This document shows, in pieces, positions 9,884-13,763 of a stretch of DNA of 13,763 nucleotides. How positions within the stretch are numbered: the first letter of the stretch is position 1; the number at the start of each line of letters is the position of its first letter. The notes beneath the pieces are model-generated. The model had not been told where the DNA came from, searched no databases, and saw nothing but the letters and a program-made list of their open reading frames with translations. A program made the position numbers and the translations under genes. Source of the stretch: an uncultured Lysobacterales bacterium (GTDB taxonomy: Bacteria; Pseudomonadota; Gammaproteobacteria; Xanthomonadales; SZUA-36); contig CALKKN010000348.1 of assembly GCA_937995275.1 (NCBI GenBank), forward strand, positions 1-13,763, given 5' to 3'.

Positions 9884-11008
9884 ATGAAAACATTTTTAGT
9901 GAGGGGGAGTGGGAGAAATGTACAGGACGCGCCAGAAACATCCACAGCATGGCCCTGGCTGGCTCGCGCCACCATCGCACTGATAGTCGTTGGCTGGCTG
10001 ACGTCGCCAGCCTTCGCCCAGACCGTCAGGTACTACAGCGCGACCACGGCGCCAACCTCCGTTGCCGCCGGCACGGACAACGCACATTCCTTTACGATCG
10101 AGAACTGTAACGGCAGCGCGGCGTGCGAAGGCGCGATCACCAGCGCCAGGCAGGCCATCAGATCCATCACCGTCGCCATCCCGCCAGGCTTCGCGGTGGA
10201 CCCGTTTTCGTGCGCGATCAGCGCGGCGGAAGGGGACACCTGGGACCTCACGTTCAACCTGGGCGTAATGGAAATCGTCAAGTCGGGGCCCACCGACCTG
10301 GCCGTAGGCGAATCGCTTACGCTCAGTTGCAACGCAACGGCGCCCTGCGACGCCGCGTTCTATGAATGGACGACCGTTGCCTTCAACGGCGACGATTTCA
10401 CCACGGCCTACGATCTGCGGGGAACGCAGCCCGAGGTCGAGGTCACGGGCACGTGCGACGACGGCGGCTTCGAAGACGGTGACTATTGCACCTACACGCA
10501 GGGTGGCTGGGGCGCCCCGCCCAACGGCGGCAATCCGGGCCAGATCCTGGCCGACAATTTCGATGGCCTCTACGGCGACCTTGTTGTCGGTACGGGCTTC
10601 ACGATGACGTTCGAATCGGCGCCCGACGTGGAGGCTTACTTGCCAGCGGGCGGAACGCCGGGGGCGCTGATCGGTGATGTAACCAATCCCACCAGCACGA
10701 GCGCCGGCGTCTTCGGCGGCCAGACGACGGCCCTGAGGCTGAACGTCGATCTCAACGACGCGGGGATCATCGACGGATTCGAAGGCACCATCAGCAGCCT
10801 GGTGCTGACCGGCACCGGTGGTTCGCTGGACGGCTCGACCGTGGCGGAGATTCTGGCCGTGGCGGAACAGGCACTCGGCGGCGGCGGCTTGCCGGCAAGT
10901 TACAGCTACGCGCAGATCAACGATCTCGTCGATAACCTGAACAATGCCTTCGACAATTGCGTGCCCACCGACTGGGCGCAGGCCCACCTGATGGTGGTGC
11001 CTGACTGA
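9884..11008 (+). CDS. Exported two-domain protein of unknown function
   Basis: 374 residues. An unusually long, basic n-region (about 29 residues) is followed by hydrophobic residues 30-40 and 'SPAFAQ', giving a likely signal peptidase I site after A45. The mature chain (about 329 residues) is acidic and Gly/Thr-rich. Residues 46-189 look like a beta-sandwich of Ig-like character ('SITVAIPPGF', ending 'TQPEVEVTG'). Residues 191-358 begin 'CDDGGFEDGDYCTYTQGGWG' and contain 'ILADNFDGLYGDLVVGTGF', 'AYLPAGGTPG' and 'LRLNVDLNDAG', a pattern I associate from memory with uncharacterised extracellular bacterial proteins. Eight cysteines (75, 81, 110, 149, 155, 191, 202, 359) allow four disulfides, suiting the periplasm or exterior. 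No anchor, lipobox or sorting tail is seen. The ATG at 9884 has AGGAGGCGAG upstream; the GTG at 9842 lacks one. The gene stands alone between terminators. Confidence 0.85.
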   Translation: MKTFLVRGSGRNVQDAPETSTAWPWLARATIALIVVGWLTSPAFAQTVRYYSATTAPTSVAAGTDNAHSFTIENCNGSAACEGAITSARQAIRSITVAIPPGFAVDPFSCAISAAEGDTWDLTFNLGVMEIVKSGPTDLAVGESLTLSCNATAPCDAAFYEWTTVAFNGDDFTTAYDLRGTQPEVEVTGTCDDGGFEDGDYCTYTQGGWGAPPNGGNPGQILADNFDGLYGDLVVGTGFTMTFESAPDVEAYLPAGGTPGALIGDVTNPTSTSAGVFGGQTTALRLNVDLNDAGIIDGFEGTISSLVLTGTGGSLDGSTVAEILAVAEQALGGGGLPASYSYAQINDLVDNLNNAFDNCVPTDWAQAHLMVVPD

Positions 11009-11053
11009 TCTCGGATGCATCGGGCCTTGACGCCCGAGAATGCGAAAGTGGCG

Positions 11054-11086
11054 AGGCCGGCGGGCATGCACCGCCGGCCTTTCTTT
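11054..11086 (+). terminator. Intrinsic terminator of the secreted-protein gene
   Basis: Perfect 10-bp stem AGGCCGGCGG (11054-11063) with CCGCCGGCCT (11071-11080), 7-nt loop GCATGCA, then TTTCTTT. It lies 45 nt after the stop codon and separates this gene from the phosphatase gene downstream. Confidence 0.88.
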
Positions 11087-11112
11087 GGATGGCCCCGGGG
11101 AGACGGAAGCGC

Positions 11113-11928
11113 ATGAGCAACGATTATCTCAAGGCGCTGATTTTCGACGTCGACGGCACGCTGGCGGACAACGAGCGTGACGGGCACCGGGTTGCGTTCA
11201 ACGCGGCGTTCCGGGAGGCCGGGCTGGACTGGGAATGGGACATACCGACCTACGACCGCCTGCTCGGGGTCTTCGGGGGGAAGGAGCGGCTGCGCCACTA
11301 CATCGAGTCGTTCCGCCCGGATTTTGAGCCGCCCGCGGACCTCGATGGATTTGTTCGAGACCTGCATCAGCGAAAAACCCGGCATTACCTGCAGTTGCTC
11401 GAAGCCGGTGCGATACCGCTGCGTCCGGGCGTGGAGCGCCTGCTGCGGGAAGCGCGCGCCGCCGGCCTGAGACTGGCGGTCGCCAGCACGACGACCCTGG
11501 AGAACGTCACGGTGCTGCTCGGCCAGGCCCTGGGCGAGGACGGCGTGGCCTGGTTCGACGTGATCGCGGCCGGCGATGTCGTGGCGAACAAGAAGCCGGC
11601 GCCGGATATCTACCTGAAGGCGCTGGAACAACTCGGGCTGGAAGCATCCGAATGTCTGGTCATCGAGGATACCGAGGCCGGGCTGGCGTCGGCCACCACC
11701 GCCGGGCTCACCACGGTGATCACCGTCAACGGCGCGACCCGCAACCAGGACTTCAGCGGCGCGGCGCTGGTCGTCGATCAACTCGGCGAGCCGGGCCGGC
11801 CGTTCGAAGTGCTGGCCGGCGATGCGCACGGCGGGACCCTGGTGGACGTCGCGTTGCTCAGGCGCATCCACGCGGAGAAACACGGAACCGCCTACATCGT
11901 TTTCTTCCAGGGCAAGGCGCCGGTCTGA
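11113..11928 (+). CDS. HAD-superfamily phosphatase, CbbY-like
   Basis: 271 residues, HAD subfamily IA with an alpha-helical cap. All four HAD motifs are present: 'FDVDGT' with D12 (nucleophile) and D14, 'VAST' with S125, 'NKKPAPDIY' with K160/K161, and 'VIEDTEAG' with E185 and D186. 'WDIPTYDRLLGVFGGKERL' and 'FDVIAAGDVVANKKP' resemble CbbY, which in phototrophs removes the Rubisco inhibitor xylulose 1,5-bisphosphate. No Rubisco or Calvin-cycle gene is visible here, so the substrate may be another sugar phosphate, as with many CbbY homologues in heterotrophs. The ATG at 11113 has GGGGAG and GGAA upstream. The earlier in-frame ATG at 11089 abuts the preceding terminator and is unlikely. The last 35 or so residues ('LLRRIHAEKHGTAYIVFF') extend beyond the core fold. 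Confidence 0.9.
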   Translation: MSNDYLKALIFDVDGTLADNERDGHRVAFNAAFREAGLDWEWDIPTYDRLLGVFGGKERLRHYIESFRPDFEPPADLDGFVRDLHQRKTRHYLQLLEAGAIPLRPGVERLLREARAAGLRLAVASTTTLENVTVLLGQALGEDGVAWFDVIAAGDVVANKKPAPDIYLKALEQLGLEASECLVIEDTEAGLASATTAGLTTVITVNGATRNQDFSGAALVVDQLGEPGRPFEVLAGDAHGGTLVDVALLRRIHAEKHGTAYIVFFQGKAPV

Positions 11929-11939
11929 GATCTCCGGGC

Positions 11940-11968
11940 GCAGGCCCGTACGGGTGCTGCGGTATAAT
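11940..11968 (+). promoter_or_regulatory. Candidate maeB promoter with nested palindrome
   Basis: A perfect -10 TATAAT lies at 11963-11968, 53 nt before the maeB ATG. The expected -35 place is occupied by a symmetric block with no good hexamer: the perfect palindrome CCCGTACGGG (11945-11954) framed by GCAG (11940-11943) and CTGC (11957-11960). A weak -35 under a symmetric site is what one expects of a regulated, perhaps activator-dependent promoter; this is inference. The phosphatase gene ends 11 nt before the block, so maeB could also be reached by read-through. Confidence 0.5.
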
Positions 11969-12021
11969 TGCGTGTTGCCTTCCCCCTGCGGTGCCGGCAG
12001 GCCGGAGAGAGAGAATCCAGC

Positions 12022-13763
<1,742 letters not shown>

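Noticed and set aside
9842..9884. GTG start at 9842 for the secreted protein
   Set aside because: It would put 14 residues before a normal ATG that has its own AGGAGG-type ribosome site, and would lengthen an already long signal-peptide n-region.
9702..9887. Small protein gene of 61 codons in the leader of the secreted protein
   Set aside because: Weak start signal, Arg/Pro-rich composition typical of untranslated GC-rich DNA, no recognisable fold. The ATGA overlap alone is not enough to call it.

Overview
This is a GC-rich, tightly packed chromosomal window that looks like a gammaproteobacterium near the Xanthomonadales/Lysobacterales. Reasons: the suf regulator is of the Rrf2 type found beside suf operons in that group, the suf order is regulator-B-C-D-S, an amgK-murU pair is present, and there are REP-type palindromes of the 'TGTAGGAGCGGCTT..AGCCGCGA' kind. 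The placement is inferred from gene content, without a database search. I see no tRNA, rRNA, CRISPR array, insertion sequence or phage gene.

Left part, minus strand (4437 down to 1): an Fe-S cluster assembly operon. It runs from an Rrf2/IscR-like regulator through sufB, sufC and sufD (sufC/sufD share an ATGA overlap) to sufS, which is cut by the window edge. A REP doublet lies between sufD and sufS and supplies the sufD stop codon. The divergent intergenic region (4438-4523) holds an imperfect dyad directly at the regulator start, a plausible autoregulatory operator.

Middle, plus strand: amgK-murU (4524-6160), an overlapping pair for recycling peptidoglycan amino sugars to UDP-MurNAc. A 314-bp gap follows with a second REP copy, a perfect 12-bp palindrome and the leader of pntA. 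Then come pntA-pntB (6475-9436), the proton-translocating NAD(P) transhydrogenase, closed by a clear intrinsic terminator.

Right part, plus strand: a 447-bp non-coding stretch with a stationary-phase-like -10 element leads to a gene for an exported, cysteine-containing, two-domain protein of unknown function (9884-11008) with its own strong terminator. A CbbY-like HAD phosphatase (11113-11928) follows. After a promoter-like gap with a nested palindrome comes maeB, a hybrid malic enzyme-phosphotransacetylase cut by the right edge.

Most of the window is conserved housekeeping. Fe-S assembly, transhydrogenase and NADP-type malic enzyme together suggest redox and NADPH supply, but they are separate transcription units and adjacency alone does not make them a system. 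The least explained items are the secreted protein with its long leader, the REP elements at gene 3' ends, and several palindromes at promoters. I did not find a convincing new multi-gene system.
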